Source: Mycolicibacterium doricum | GTDB lineage: Bacteria; Actinomycetota; Actinomycetes; Mycobacteriales; Mycobacteriaceae | Length of the DNA: 64,000 nt | Direction: 5' to 3' | NCBI RefSeq assembly: GCF_010728155.1 | Contig: NZ_AP022605.1 | Coordinates: 62,001-126,000, forward strand | Part shown: positions 26,300 through 36,385 of the stretch, one piece after another | How positions within the stretch are numbered: the first letter of the stretch is position 1 | Layout of the letters: each line of letters begins with the position of its first letter | Notes under the pieces: generated by a model | What the model was told of the DNA's origin: nothing | Databases searched by the model: none | Seen by the model: only the letters and a program-made list of their open reading frames with translations | Position numbers and translations under genes: made by a program

Positions 26300-29200
26300 A
26301 CGGCACCGCGGAGGCGGCCAGCACCGCCACCGACATCAGGGTCAGCAGCTGCACGTGAGCCGAATGCCCGACGTAACCGTCCACCGAACGCCACGGATGC
26401 TGCGACAGTACGGCGCCGGCCAGGGTCAGCCCGCCGGCGGCGACGGCCAGGGTGAGCCGGTCGCGTAGCCGCGGCCGATCCCGTAGCAGGTGGCGCATGG
26501 CGAGCGCAGCGCCGACGACGACCATCCCGGCCCACCCGGAGATGGCCGCCCCCACTGTGAGGGCGCCCAGCGCGGCCAGCGCGGCGGGCACCCCCCAGGG
26601 CGGTGCGGGCTCGTCGTCCCGAGGACGCCGCACTGGTAGCCAGGCCAGCAGCGCGAGCACCGGAAGCAACGCGAGCCCGCCGATCAGTCCCACCCGGTAT
26701 AGCGTGTTCGAGCCGAATGAGAGCGTGACGGTGCCCTCGGCGTCCGCGGGCACCACCCAGCCCTGCTGCCAGCCGTTGACGACGACCGGGGTCAGCACGT
26801 CACCGCTGGGGCCACGCGCCTGCCAGCCCGAGTTGACACTCTCCGGCACCACGAGCACACGGTTGCGTTGCGCAGTTTCGACGGTCACCTCCCGGCGGTT
26901 GGCGCTCCACGCGCCGGTGTCGGCGGGTGTGGTCGGCGCCGGGGTGATGGCGCGAGCCGTCGGGGCGGCCAGCTGCACCCCGTCGACGACGAAGGTGGCG
27001 CCGGGACTGACCAGGAGTTCCTGCTCACCGGCGGGTAGGTCGATCGGTCCGGGGCGGCAGGGGCGTGCCGGCACCGGGTCACCGTCGAGCAGCGCCTCGA
27101 CGGTGGTGGTGACCGTGGTCGGCACGAATTGTCCGGCGACGCCGATGATCGGCCCGTCTCCGCACGGGACGTCGATGGTCCGGGTGTGGTTCTCGCCTGC
27201 GTCGGCGGCTCCGATGGGGTTGCCCCGCCGGTCCAGGGCGGTCACCTCTGCCAGGCCCGGCGGTTTGAGCTGGTCGAACCCCAGCGATGTGCGGTCGATG
27301 ATGTCGTTCCAGTCGAGCAGGGAAACCGCGACGGTGGCGGTGCGGTGCGGTGCCAGCTCGATCGTCTCGGTGTCGCCGCCGCCGGAGAGCCGGCGCGCCT
27401 GCGGTCCGTTGCCGAGGTCCACGGCCACCATCCTCGGATGCGCGGGTGGCTCGGTGTTGCTGGGCGTGATCCGCAGGGCGGCGACCTCCGCCGGAGCCGG
27501 CAGCGTGAGCGTCAAGGTCGGCGGGGAGCGGTGCTGGACGACGCGCTGCGGTGCGGTCCACGCGGTTCGCGGATCACCGTCGCCCGCGGCGTAGGACGAG
27601 CCGAGTACGTCGGGGGCGTCGGCGTCGCCGGAGACCACGGTGGTGCCCGGTTCGCGGACCAGCTCGGCCAGCCGCGGACCCTGCCGAGCCCGGACCCACA
27701 CTGTCGGCTGGACCGACGTCGGCTCGGGCACCGTCAGCGTCCGGCTCAGGTTCACCGGCTCCTCGGGTGAGACTGCCATGGCGGCCGCACACTTGACCCC
27801 GTCGGGACTGTCCACGCACCCCGGCCGGCCCAGCAGTTCGGAGCCCAGATCCCAGAGCCCGACCGCGGACCCGGCGGGTGGGCCGGGGACCTCCACGGTG
27901 TGCCGCAAGCGGATCGGGGTGGCGAACCCGTTGGCGTCGTACTGGGTCACCGACAGGTCGGTGATGCCGAACTGCACCCCGGCCGACCCGTCGTCGGTGC
28001 CGGTCGCGGTGATCCGCACCCACGGGGTCTCCCCGTAGGGCAGCGCGACGGTCAGCGGTTTGCCGGCCTCCTCGAAGCGCAGCGTACTGGTGCCGTTGAC
28101 CGTCGCGACCTCGATCCGCCGCACTTGCGCGCCGACGGCGGTGGCGCTGGGTGTGACGGTGATCGTGGCGTTGGTGACCGGTTTGTCGAAGTCCACCTGC
28201 AGCCACTGTCCGAGCGCGGCCTGCAGCGCGTTGGACACCCAGCTCGTCGACGTGTCGGCGTCGATGGCGGCCGTCGGACCGGTTGCGGGGGCGACGTTGG
28301 GCAGCGCGGTCGAATCGGCCGCCGAACTCGACGCCGACAGCCGGCCGCCGATCCACCGGCCGTAGACAAGGTCGGCGCCCTCGGACGGATAGTCGGGCAC
28401 CCGGTTGAAGGTGTTACGCGGATCGTCGGGGGTGCGGATCGCCGAGGAGTGGTCGTCGACGCGGCCGTAGTCGGTTTCGCGCGCCGTCGGGGTGTCGGTG
28501 ACGGTCACCACCGGCGCGGCCAGCCCCGCGCGTTCGGCGTCCGAGGTGAGCAGCATCGGGCCCGCCGCCGGCTGGTCGAGCAGGCGGCGGCGTTCGTCGA
28601 GACGAAGCAACGCCTCGGGCCCGCCGTCGACCCGTGCCATCGCATCGGCGTCCACCAGATAGGGCGCCGACGGATTCTGATGCGGCTCGACGCGGTAGAT
28701 CTCGACGGCGGGATAACGCGGCCGCAGTCCGCTGTCGGAGACGAAGCCATCGAGGGTGCCCGCGCCGACCGGGTCGCCGAACTGTGCGACCCGGGTCAGG
28801 CCGGCGGACCCGTCGATCGCGCGGTGCACCAGCACCGGCCGCGCCGAACGGGACGATTCGGGGTCCAGGTCGTTGCGCACCACCACGTATGAAATGCCTT
28901 GGCGGGCAAGGGTGTCGGCAAGTCCGGCGGAGGGCCGGCCCGCCGCGAAGAGGCGCTGCACCGAGTCGAGGGCGCGGATCGTCTCCGGCGGGGTCAGCGG
29001 GATCGAATCGCGCACCCCCCAAGGACTCTCACCGAGCACCTGCAGGGGTTCGTCGCGGCTGGTGCCCCACACCTGGGTGGCGAACGGCGCCCCGGGCGCG
29101 ACCAGCACGCGACCGGCCGTCGGGTCACCGGTGTTGTTGGCGTCCAACCACTGCGCGGCCTCGTGCCAGTGGTCGGGGATGGCGGTGAACGCTCCCGGCG

Positions 29201-30443
29201 GGGTGAGGCGCCCCGTCCACGCCAGTGACGTGCCTGCGGTGAGCGCGGCGAGGACGACGATGCCCACCGCCACCCGTCGGTCCCGTTCGGGATGGGCGAA
29301 CGCGCGCAGCCACACCGGCCGCGGTGCGCTGCCGGGCAGCGGGATTCGGGCCAGTAGGTGGATCACGCCCAGGGCCAGCGGCAACCGCAGCACCGGGTCG
29401 AGCTTCTGCAGGTTACGCAGCGGGGTGCCGGCGCCGTCGAGGAACGCCTGCACCGCCGTCGCGATCGGCGAGCCCAGCCCGCCCGCATAACCCGCCGCGA
29501 GCAGCGCGACCCCGACGAGCAGCATGGTGATCAACCGGCCGCGGGCCGGCATCGAGCCCAGCGCCAGCCCGGCCAGTCCCGCCGCGGCCACCAGCGTCGT
29601 CGCCAGCACGGCGAGGCTCCCGGTGACCAGCGTGGAACCGGCCGTCGCGCCGGGCGCCACGAACGGTGTCCAACTGCCGGTGCCGCGCAGCATCTCCGTC
29701 AGCGACATCCACTGCGTGGTGACGCCGGAGGATTCGATGAAGTCGAGGAACGGGGGGCTGATTCGTCCGAGCAGCAACAGCGGGATCACCCACCACAGCA
29801 CCGCGAGCGCCGCACAGCCGAACCACCACGCAGTGAACCTCAGCCATAGCCGGTTGGGCCGGTGACACGCCCACCACAGCACCGCGGCCAGGCAGCCGGT
29901 CAGCGTGGCAGCCGCGTTGACCGCTCCCATCAACGCGATCGCGCCCGCCGACCGGGCCGCCAGGACGCGGGTCGACCCTTGGCCGCGCAGCCCGAGGATC
30001 ACGGGCAGCAACACCCACGGCGCCAGCATCATCGGCAGCGTCTCCGACGACAGTGCGCCCAGCGTCGTCAGCACCCGAGGCGACAGCGTATAGGCGATGG
30101 CGCCGATGACGCGGGAAGAAGGGCTGCCGATGCCGAGCGCCTCGGCGACCCGCACCACACCCCAGAAGCCGACGGTCAGCAGCAGTGCCCACCACAGCCG
30201 CTGCGTCACCCAGCCCGGCACGCCGAGCAGGTCACCGGCGAGGAAGAAGGTGCCATGCGGGAACAGGTAGCCGTACGCCTGGTTCTGGGCCTGGCCGAAC
30301 GGCAGGTCGCTGTTCCACAGGTTGGCCGCGCGCGCGAGGAACCGCAGTGGATTCGCGGTGAGGTCCAGTTTGGTGTCGGGGGAGATCTGTCCGGGCGACT
30401 GGGCGAAAGTCAGGACGATCGCCGCAACCGCGGCCACCCACAT
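26274..30443 (-). CDS. aftD: Alpha-(1->3)-arabinofuranosyltransferase AftD
   Basis: A 1389-residue membrane glycosyltransferase (M. tuberculosis AftD is about 1400) that adds alpha-1,3-arabinofuranose branches to arabinogalactan and lipoarabinomannan from decaprenyl-phospho-arabinose. The N-terminal half is a GT-C fold; the first extracytoplasmic loop FAQSPGQISPDTKLDLTANP carries the expected acidic catalytic residue, followed by NLWNSDLPFGQAQNQAYGYL. The C-terminal half is periplasmic with discoidin/F5-F8-type carbohydrate-binding regions and ends in further spans. ATG 30443 is the first ordinary start; the frame is open upstream but has no ATG, GTG or TTG. It lies 64 bp downstream of a DUF2613 gene on the same strand. 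Confidence 0.95.
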   Translation of the reverse strand: MWVAAVAAIVLTFAQSPGQISPDTKLDLTANPLRFLARAANLWNSDLPFGQAQNQAYGYLFPHGTFFLAGDLLGVPGWVTQRLWWALLLTVGFWGVVRVAEALGIGSPSSRVIGAIAYTLSPRVLTTLGALSSETLPMMLAPWVLLPVILGLRGQGSTRVLAARSAGAIALMGAVNAAATLTGCLAAVLWWACHRPNRLWLRFTAWWFGCAALAVLWWVIPLLLLGRISPPFLDFIESSGVTTQWMSLTEMLRGTGSWTPFVAPGATAGSTLVTGSLAVLATTLVAAAGLAGLALGSMPARGRLITMLLVGVALLAAGYAGGLGSPIATAVQAFLDGAGTPLRNLQKLDPVLRLPLALGVIHLLARIPLPGSAPRPVWLRAFAHPERDRRVAVGIVVLAALTAGTSLAWTGRLTPPGAFTAIPDHWHEAAQWLDANNTGDPTAGRVLVAPGAPFATQVWGTSRDEPLQVLGESPWGVRDSIPLTPPETIRALDSVQRLFAAGRPSAGLADTLARQGISYVVVRNDLDPESSRSARPVLVHRAIDGSAGLTRVAQFGDPVGAGTLDGFVSDSGLRPRYPAVEIYRVEPHQNPSAPYLVDADAMARVDGGPEALLRLDERRRLLDQPAAGPMLLTSDAERAGLAAPVVTVTDTPTARETDYGRVDDHSSAIRTPDDPRNTFNRVPDYPSEGADLVYGRWIGGRLSASSSAADSTALPNVAPATGPTAAIDADTSTSWVSNALQAALGQWLQVDFDKPVTNATITVTPSATAVGAQVRRIEVATVNGTSTLRFEEAGKPLTVALPYGETPWVRITATGTDDGSAGVQFGITDLSVTQYDANGFATPIRLRHTVEVPGPPAGSAVGLWDLGSELLGRPGCVDSPDGVKCAAAMAVSPEEPVNLSRTLTVPEPTSVQPTVWVRARQGPRLAELVREPGTTVVSGDADAPDVLGSSYAAGDGDPRTAWTAPQRVVQHRSPPTLTLTLPAPAEVAALRITPSNTEPPAHPRMVAVDLGNGPQARRLSGGGDTETIELAPHRTATVAVSLLDWNDIIDRTSLGFDQLKPPGLAEVTALDRRGNPIGAADAGENHTRTIDVPCGDGPIIGVAGQFVPTTVTTTVEALLDGDPVPARPCRPGPIDLPAGEQELLVSPGATFVVDGVQLAAPTARAITPAPTTPADTGAWSANRREVTVETAQRNRVLVVPESVNSGWQARGPSGDVLTPVVVNGWQQGWVVPADAEGTVTLSFGSNTLYRVGLIGGLALLPVLALLAWLPVRRPRDDEPAPPWGVPAALAALGALTVGAAISGWAGMVVVGAALAMRHLLRDRPRLRDRLTLAVAAGGLTLAGAVLSQHPWRSVDGYVGHSAHVQLLTLMSVAVLAASAVPFSARSSRR

Positions 30444-30507
30444 CCACCGCCGCGACAGCGGTTGCGCGGCGTGCGCGGCTACGGACGCGTCAGCCGCGAC
30501 CCGGGTA

Positions 30508-30681
30508 CTAACTTCTGTCGCCGTACTCGACCCTGTTGAGCACCGATGACGCCGGATCGCCCGCCTGCAGGGGAGGTTTGCTGTCCTCCTGCACCATCAA
30601 CGTCACCCCGAACACGGCCGCCGCCCCGAGCAGCAGGCCCACGACGATGCTGGCCGCGGAGGGGACGATGAACCGATCCAT
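30508..30681 (-). CDS. DUF2613 small membrane protein (Rv0236A-like)
   Basis: A 57-residue protein: one N-terminal membrane or signal segment (SIVVGLLLGAAAVFGVTLMV) and a polar tail QEDSKPPLQAGDPASSVLNR. The DUF2613 family is fixed upstream of aftD in mycobacteria and corynebacteria; the role is unknown but the context implies arabinan assembly. ATG 30681 was selected; the frame extends 44 codons further upstream but the extra residues look non-coding. It is probably the first gene of the aftD operon. Confidence 0.85.
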   Translation of the reverse strand: MDRFIVPSAASIVVGLLLGAAAVFGVTLMVQEDSKPPLQAGDPASSVLNRVEYGDRS

Positions 30682-30882
30682 GGCGCCAAAACTAGCATGC
30701 GGCCGCTCAGCGGCCGGGCGGCACGATTGAGCACGGACGGTGTCCGTGACGCAGCGCCCGCCCGGCGTAGTGCACGGTTCGGTGGCCGAGGCGTCGGCTT
30801 CGGCGGTCAGCACACCTCCCGTGGTGTCCCTCGACCCGACGGCATCGACCCGCGCGCGTCGGAGCCGTTAGTGTCAGGGCTC

Positions 30883-32076
30883 ATGGCTTGGATCCGAGGA
30901 CTATGTGCACTGGTCGCGACGTCGGGGATGCTGCTGGCATGCTCGTCGCCGAAGCAGCAGTCCGCGGCCGCACCGGCCGATCCGGCGGTGACCGCGGCAC
31001 CGGTTTCGGCCGCCCCAGCGGTTCCGGCGAAGGCACCCGTGCCGCTGGCGCCCGGGGCCCCGGCGTGCAGTCAGGGCGCCGCGGTGATTTCGGAGATGTC
31101 GACCCGCGACAAGCTGGCCCAGCTGCTGATGGTGGGGGTCTCCGACGCCGCGGACGCCCGCGCGGTGGTCGACGACCATCACATCGGCGGCATCATGATC
31201 GGCAGCTGGACCGACCTGTCGATGATGGGTGCCCCGCTGGCCGACATCGCCGCCTCGGCGGGTCCGCTGCCGCTGGCCGTCAGCGTCGACGAGGAAGGCG
31301 GCGGTGTCTCCAGGCTGGCCTCGCTGATCGGCAGCCAGCCGTCGGCGCGTGCGCTGGCACAGAGCTCGACCCCAGAGCAGGTCTACGGCATCGCGCTCGA
31401 GCGGGGCCGCGCGATGCGCGGGCTCGGCGTCACGATCAACTTCGCGCCGGTGGTCGACGTCACCGGGGCCAGTGCCGCCATCGGTGACCGGTCCTTCGGC
31501 GACGACCCGGCGACGGTCACCGAATACGCCGGGGCGTACGCCCGCGGCCTGCGCGACGCCGGTGTGCTGCCGGTGCTCAAACACTTCCCGGGCCACGGCA
31601 ATGCCTCCGGAGACTCGCACACCGAGGGTGTCCGCACCCCGCCGCTGTCCGAGCTGCAGACGTCGGACCTGGTGCCGTACCGCACGCTGACCGCGCAGCC
31701 GCCGGTCGGGGTGATGGTCGGGCACATGGAGGTGCCGGAGCTGACCGGCAGCGATCCCGCGAGCCTGAGCCCCGCCGCGTACCAGCTGCTGCGGTCGGGT
31801 GGCTATGGCGGCCCGGGCTTCAACGGCCCGGTGTTCACCGACGACATCTCCGGCATGAGGGCGATCACCGATCGCTACGGGGTGGCCGACGCGGCGCTGC
31901 GCGCCCTGCAGGCCGGCGCCGACACCGCGCTGTGGGTGACGACGGCCGAGGTGCCTGCGGTGCTCGACCGCTTGGAGCAGGCGCTCGGCGCCGGTGAGCT
32001 GACGATGCCGCGCGTCGACCAGTCCGTGCTGAGGGTCGCGGCGATGAAGGGCCCGAACCCGCGCTGCGGCGGCTGA
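30883..32076 (+). CDS. lpqI: LpqI, lipoprotein beta-N-acetylglucosaminidase (NagZ-type)
   Basis: A 397-residue glycoside hydrolase family 3 lipoprotein that removes N-acetylglucosamine from muropeptides during peptidoglycan recycling. The lipobox LLAC puts the acylated cysteine at residue 20 of a short signal peptide. Family motifs are LPLAVSVDEEGGGVSRL, KHFPGHGNASGDSH (the flexible loop with the His general acid/base) and FTDDISGMRAI, whose Asp is the expected nucleophile. A Pro/Ala-rich linker follows the anchor. ATG 30883 was chosen; a 62-codon upstream extension lacks any signal-peptide sense. It is divergent from DUF2613/aftD, so both cell-wall genes share a 200-bp control region. Confidence 0.94.
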   Translation: MAWIRGLCALVATSGMLLACSSPKQQSAAAPADPAVTAAPVSAAPAVPAKAPVPLAPGAPACSQGAAVISEMSTRDKLAQLLMVGVSDAADARAVVDDHHIGGIMIGSWTDLSMMGAPLADIAASAGPLPLAVSVDEEGGGVSRLASLIGSQPSARALAQSSTPEQVYGIALERGRAMRGLGVTINFAPVVDVTGASAAIGDRSFGDDPATVTEYAGAYARGLRDAGVLPVLKHFPGHGNASGDSHTEGVRTPPLSELQTSDLVPYRTLTAQPPVGVMVGHMEVPELTGSDPASLSPAAYQLLRSGGYGGPGFNGPVFTDDISGMRAITDRYGVADAALRALQAGADTALWVTTAEVPAVLDRLEQALGAGELTMPRVDQSVLRVAAMKGPNPRCGG

Positions 32077-32083
32077 GCGGGTC

Positions 32084-33253
32084 CTACAGCCCGTACACCC
32101 GTTCGGCGTTGCGTACACCGATCATGTCGACGATGCGGATCGCGTCGGCTTCGGTGCAGTCGCCACAGCGGACCCACTCGCCCAGCACCAGGCCCATCGC
32201 GCGCCGCCACAGCACCGAGCCGAGCAGGTGCAGTTCCGGCGGTCCGAACGCGTCCGACGAATACAGCTGCTTGGCGAACGGCGCGGTCTCGAGCGCCTCG
32301 GCGACCAGCGACGGCGACCGAGGGCCCAGGAAGTTGATCGCCAGCCCGACATCGAAGTTGACGTTGTCGAAGGCCTGCGCGAGGTAGCCGGCCTGCCGCT
32401 GAAACGGATAGCAGTGCAGCAGTAGAACGGGCACGGGAGCCATCGCCCGCAGCAGCGGCAGCAACAGCAGCGGATCGGTGCGGTGCAGGTCCAAGTCGCG
32501 GTCGCCGAAGCCGACATGGATCTGAAGGGGCAACCCACGCGCGGTCGCCTCGTGCACCCCGAACGCGATCAGCACCGGATCGTCGACGCGTGCGGGCCGC
32601 TGGCCCTGCCGGGCCGCGGACTGGACCACAGCGGTGTCGGCCGGTCGCGACCAGTCGACGTCGAAGCCGGTGCGATAGGCCGCGATGGTCTTCACGCCGA
32701 CGGTGTGGGGGTCCGCCACGGCGTCGTCGAGTGCTGCCCGCAACGCCTCCGGATAGTCCTTCGGCGACGCGCCGGCCTCGATCAGGTCCTCGGTCAGGCG
32801 TTCCAGCCGCAGGATCGACGACGACGCGACACCGCTGAGCGACGTCATCTCCTCCGGTGTGGTGATCCGGTCGCCCAGGAATCCGGTGTCGACGACCCAG
32901 CGCGCCACACCGGCCGCACGCAGGAAGCGTTCGGAGAGGTCGGCTGGCCGCAGTTCAGCGCGCCGTAACCAGTATTCGTCGGCGCTCGCCAGTGGCTGCA
33001 GGCCCAGCACCGGAGCGCACCAGCGGCGGACGGCCAGCCCGAGCGGCGAGTCGAACTGTGACATGAACGCCGGGACAGGGTCGGTGGACCCCTCGTTGAG
33101 CGCAGCTTCGAAGCCGGCCCGGTCGATCCCGACGGTGAACGCACCGTGGACGTGGTGGTCGATCAGATCGACGTCGTGCAGATGCCGGGCCAAGGCGTCG
33201 GGTACCTCCGGCCGCAGGCCGGCGAACACGTCCGTGCGTCCCCCTACCGCCAT
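32084..33253 (-). CDS. Amidohydrolase-2 family metal-dependent hydrolase
   Basis: A 389-residue TIM-barrel hydrolase. LIDHHVHGAF gives the first-strand HxH metal pair; LPLQIHVGFGDRD carries a further His; QLYSSDAFGPPEL provides the late Asp; the DNVNFDVG strand is typical. Members are decarboxylases or hydrolases of diverse carboxylates, so the substrate is unknown. ATG 33253 follows GGAGGGGG. It is convergent with lpqI, with a 7-bp gap, and divergent from the TetR gene, which might be its regulator. Confidence 0.85.
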   Translation of the reverse strand: MAVGGRTDVFAGLRPEVPDALARHLHDVDLIDHHVHGAFTVGIDRAGFEAALNEGSTDPVPAFMSQFDSPLGLAVRRWCAPVLGLQPLASADEYWLRRAELRPADLSERFLRAAGVARWVVDTGFLGDRITTPEEMTSLSGVASSSILRLERLTEDLIEAGASPKDYPEALRAALDDAVADPHTVGVKTIAAYRTGFDVDWSRPADTAVVQSAARQGQRPARVDDPVLIAFGVHEATARGLPLQIHVGFGDRDLDLHRTDPLLLLPLLRAMAPVPVLLLHCYPFQRQAGYLAQAFDNVNFDVGLAINFLGPRSPSLVAEALETAPFAKQLYSSDAFGPPELHLLGSVLWRRAMGLVLGEWVRCGDCTEADAIRIVDMIGVRNAERVYGL

Positions 33254-33351
33254 CGCATGTGCCCCCTCCGGCCTCGGCTTCTCAGGCGATTGTGCAGCAG
33301 CGGCCGCGTCCTGACTCGGCTCCGGCGCGCACGATTGCTTATCCTCGAACG

Positions 33352-34008
33352 ATGGCCGGTGGAACGAAGCGTTTGCCCCGCGCGGTGCGCGAGCAGCAGA
33401 TGCTCGACGCGGCCGTGCAGATGTTCTCGGTGAACGGCTACCACGAGACCTCGATGGACGCGATCGCCGCTGAGGCGCAGATCTCCAAGCCGATGCTCTA
33501 CCTGTACTACGGCTCGAAAGAGGAGCTGTTCGGCGCGTGCCTGAACCGTGAGCTCAGCCGGTTCGTCGACGAGGTACGCAGCAAGATTGACTTCAGCCAG
33601 GGTGCGCGTGACCTACTGCGCAATGCGGTGCTGTCGTTTCTGACCTACATCGACACCAATCGCGCCTCATGGATGGTCCTCTACACCCAGGCGACCAGTT
33701 CGCAGGCATTCGCCCACATGGTCCGGGAGGGCCGCCAGCGGATCATCGAGCTGGTCAGCAGACTCCTGCGCGAGGGTACCCGCAACCCCGAACCGGACAC
33801 CGATTTCGAGATGATGGCCGTCGCGCTGGTCGGCGCGGGCGAGGCGATCGCCGCCCGGGTCAGCACCGGTGACGCCGACGTCGAGGAGGCCGCCGAGCTG
33901 ATGATCAACCTGTTCTGGCGCGGCCTGAAAGGCACTCCATCCGACGGCGGCGGCCACGAGCGCAGCGATCCGGGGATGGCCAAGGAGGCTGCGGTCGCCT
34001 CGAACTAG
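33352..34008 (+). CDS. TetR-family regulator (Rv0238-like)
   Basis: A 218-residue TetR-type repressor. The helix-turn-helix is at residues 30-55: GYHETSMDAIAAEAQISKPM followed by LYLYYGSKEELF. The ligand domain is a standard all-helical core ending EELMINLFWRGLKG-like. The tail from about residue 200 is unconserved. Position next to the htdX-fabG4-fadA2 and fadE5 genes makes it a reasonable candidate for the TTAC-N6-GTAA elements in front of those genes, though no such element was seen upstream of its own gene. ATG 33352 was chosen over an in-frame site at 33259. Confidence 0.9.
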   Translation: MAGGTKRLPRAVREQQMLDAAVQMFSVNGYHETSMDAIAAEAQISKPMLYLYYGSKEELFGACLNRELSRFVDEVRSKIDFSQGARDLLRNAVLSFLTYIDTNRASWMVLYTQATSSQAFAHMVREGRQRIIELVSRLLREGTRNPEPDTDFEMMAVALVGAGEAIAARVSTGDADVEEAAELMINLFWRGLKGTPSDGGGHERSDPGMAKEAAVASN

Positions 34009-34077
34009 ACCGCCTTGCCTTCGATCAGACTGGGCGGTCAAAAAAGCCCGCGCCCCGGACAAATCCGGCACGTTCGG

Positions 34078-34923
34078 CTACAGCGCTCGGATGGTGGCCG
34101 TCAGGTGCGGTTCACCCTTCGTGTTGCGCAGCGCTAGGTCCCAGCCGCCGTCCGCGGTGCGTTCGACGTAGAGCCCTGCTTTGGCAGGCAGCACCACCGG
34201 TTTGGCGAAGCGGACCGAATACTGCACCGCTGGGGGCAGTTGCCCCTCGATGTTGGCCAATATGGCTGCGGCCGAGAACATCCCGTGGGCGATCACGGTC
34301 GGGAAGCCGAACAGTTTGGCCGCGAGGGGGTTGGTGTGGATCGGGTTGTGATCGCCGCCGACCGATGCGTACCGGCGGATCTGGCCGGCGGTGATGTTCA
34401 ACAACGCGTTCGGCGGGCGCAGTTTCGGCTGCTTCTGTGGCGGCGGCTTCGGTTCATCGGACAGGCTGGTCCGTTGCTGGTGCAGGAACGTCGTCACCTG
34501 ATGCCACGCCAGTTCGTAGCCGACCTTCACGTCGGTCACCACGTCGACCAGCAGACCCCGGCGGTGCTCACGCAGGTTCTCGGCGTGCACCGCCGCGGAG
34601 ACCGTGTCGCTGACCGAGATCGGCCGGTGCTGTGTGATGTGGTTCTCGATGTGCACCGAACCCATTGCGGCGAAGGGGAAGTCGAACCCGGTCAGCAACG
34701 CCATGACGGTGGGGAACGTCAGGGTGAACGGGTAGGTCAGCGGAACGGTGTTGCCGAACCGAAGTCCAGTCACATCGGCGTACGCGGCGACGTTCGCCGG
34801 GTCGATGGACAAATCGTCGGCGGTCAGTGTGCGTTCGGGCAGCGTTTCACCGCGCGGGACGAACGGCAACGCACCGGCTGCGGCCCGTAGCACGTTTCGT
34901 GCTCCGCTGAATTGTCCGCTCAT
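34078..34923 (-). CDS. htdX: 3-hydroxyacyl-thioester dehydratase HtdX
   Basis: A 281-residue double-hotdog enzyme that interconverts (R)-3-hydroxyacyl and trans-2-enoyl thioesters. The hydratase-2 motif YASVGGDHNPIHTNPLAAKL followed by FGFPTVIAHG holds the catalytic Asp and His. The first hotdog supplies VPLTYPFTLTFPTVMALL. M. tuberculosis HtdX works in fatty-acid chemistry alongside FabG4; here it starts 1 bp after the fabG4 stop (TGACATG), so the two form an operon. ATG 34923. Confidence 0.94.
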   Translation of the reverse strand: MSGQFSGARNVLRAAAGALPFVPRGETLPERTLTADDLSIDPANVAAYADVTGLRFGNTVPLTYPFTLTFPTVMALLTGFDFPFAAMGSVHIENHITQHRPISVSDTVSAAVHAENLREHRRGLLVDVVTDVKVGYELAWHQVTTFLHQQRTSLSDEPKPPPQKQPKLRPPNALLNITAGQIRRYASVGGDHNPIHTNPLAAKLFGFPTVIAHGMFSAAAILANIEGQLPPAVQYSVRFAKPVVLPAKAGLYVERTADGGWDLALRNTKGEPHLTATIRAL

Positions 34924-34924
34924 G

Positions 34925-36277
34925 TCAGGCTCCCAGCAGGGCTTGGCCGCACACCCGAATGGTGTTGCCGGTCACGGCGTTCGACGCCGGGTTGGCGAAG
35001 TAGGCGATGGTCTCGGCGACGTCGATCGGCTGGCCGCCCTGATACAGCGAGTTGAGCCGGCGGCCCACCTCGCGGGTGGCGAACGGGATCGCCTCGGTCA
35101 TCTTCGTTTCGATGAACCCGGGCGCGACGGCGTTGATCGTGACGCCCTTGTCGTGCAGCTTCTCCGCCAGCGCGTCGGTGAGGCCGATCATCCCGGCCTT
35201 GGTGGTGGCGTAATTGGTCTGCCCGCGGTTGCCGGCGATCCCGGCCATCGACGACAGGCCGATCACCCGGCCGCCCTCGCCGAGGACCCCGCGGTCCACC
35301 AGGCCCTCGGTGAGCCGCAGCGGCGCCAGCAGGTTGACGGCAATCACGGCGTCCCAGCGGTCCTCGTCCATGTTGGCCAGGAGCTTGTCGCGGGTGATGC
35401 CCGCGTTGTTGACCAGGATGTCGAGCTTGCCGCCGTGATGCTCACGGACGTGCTGTGCGATGCGGTCGACGGCATCGGGGGCGGTCACGTCGATGGTCAG
35501 CGCGGTGCCACCGACCTTCTCGGCTACCTTGGCAAGATCCTCGGCGGCGCCTTGCACGTCGACGGCGACGACGGAGGCGCCGTCGCGGGCGAACACTTCG
35601 GCGATGGTGGCGCCGATGCCGCGCGCGGCGCCGGTCACCACGGCCACCTTGCCCGTCAGCGGCTTGTCCCAGTCCGCTGGCGGTGCGGCGTCGTCGGCGC
35701 CCACCCGGTAGACCTGACCGTCGACGTAGGCCGACTTGCCGGACAGGATGAACCGCATCGTCGACTCCAGACCGGTCGCCGCCGGTTTTGCATCGGCCGA
35801 CAGGTATACCAGCGACACCGTCGCTCCGCGCCGCATCTCCTTGGCCAGCGAGCGGGTGAAGCCCTCGAGCGCGCGCTGCACGATTTGCTGATGCGGGCTC
35901 GACGTCTCATCGGGAGCGGTGCCCACGACGACCAGGCGCGCGTTCGGCGTCAGGTTGCGCAGCAGCGGGGTGAAGAACTCGTAAAGGCCCTTGAGCCCCT
36001 CCGGCTCGGTGATGCCGGTCGCGTCGTACACCAGGCCGCCGAACTTGTCGGCCCAGCGACCTCCGATGTTGTTGGCGACGACGTCGTAGTCCTCTGCCAG
36101 CGCGGCCCGCAGGGGTTCGACCACGCGGCCCTCGCCGGCGATCAGCAGCGCACCGGGCAACGGCGGTTCGCCCGGCCGGTAACGGCGCAGCGTCTCGGGC
36201 TGGGGGATTCCCAGTTGTTTGGCCAGAAACGAACCAGGGCCCGAGTGGACGATTTGGGTATAGATGTCGGAGGCCAC
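34925..36277 (-). CDS. fabG4: Long-form 3-oxoacyl-thioester reductase FabG4
   Basis: A 450-residue high-molecular-weight FabG. An N-terminal flavodoxin-like domain (to about residue 205) precedes a complete short-chain dehydrogenase domain: [20 protein letters not shown] for cofactor, [10 protein letters not shown], catalytic Ser in [10 protein letters not shown] and the YATTKAG catalytic Tyr/Lys. Known mycobacterial FabG4 uses NADH to reduce 3-oxoacyl-CoA; Asp in [10 protein letters not shown] at the end of strand 2 agrees with NAD preference. GTG 36277. It shares a 108-bp divergent control region with fadA2, which contains a perfect inverted repeat. Confidence 0.95.
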   Translation of the reverse strand: MASDIYTQIVHSGPGSFLAKQLGIPQPETLRRYRPGEPPLPGALLIAGEGRVVEPLRAALAEDYDVVANNIGGRWADKFGGLVYDATGITEPEGLKGLYEFFTPLLRNLTPNARLVVVGTAPDETSSPHQQIVQRALEGFTRSLAKEMRRGATVSLVYLSADAKPAATGLESTMRFILSGKSAYVDGQVYRVGADDAAPPADWDKPLTGKVAVVTGAARGIGATIAEVFARDGASVVAVDVQGAAEDLAKVAEKVGGTALTIDVTAPDAVDRIAQHVREHHGGKLDILVNNAGITRDKLLANMDEDRWDAVIAVNLLAPLRLTEGLVDRGVLGEGGRVIGLSSMAGIAGNRGQTNYATTKAGMIGLTDALAEKLHDKGVTINAVAPGFIETKMTEAIPFATREVGRRLNSLYQGGQPIDVAETIAYFANPASNAVTGNTIRVCGQALLGA

Positions 36278-36317
36278 TTCAGCTGCCTTTCGTCTGCGGA
36301 GTGGGGATCCACCACGA

Positions 36318-36335
36318 ACTTACTTCAGAGTAAGT
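36318..36335. promoter_or_regulatory. Perfect inverted repeat (TTAC-N6-GTAA) in the fabG4/fadA2 gap
   Basis: ACTTACTTCAGAGTAAGT has perfect 7-bp arms around TCAG. Its core, TTAC-N6-GTAA, recurs upstream of fadE5. Size and symmetry fit a TetR-family operator placed to act on both divergent promoters. Confidence 0.65.
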
Positions 36336-36385
36336 ACGGGGGTAACATCGGGGAGTAGATAACCGGAACGACAGTGGAGGCAAAC

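Noticed and set aside
34008..34039. Stem-loop after the TetR gene as a terminator
   Set aside because: Stem of only 7 bp with an 18-nt loop, and the following tract is A rather than T on the transcribed strand.
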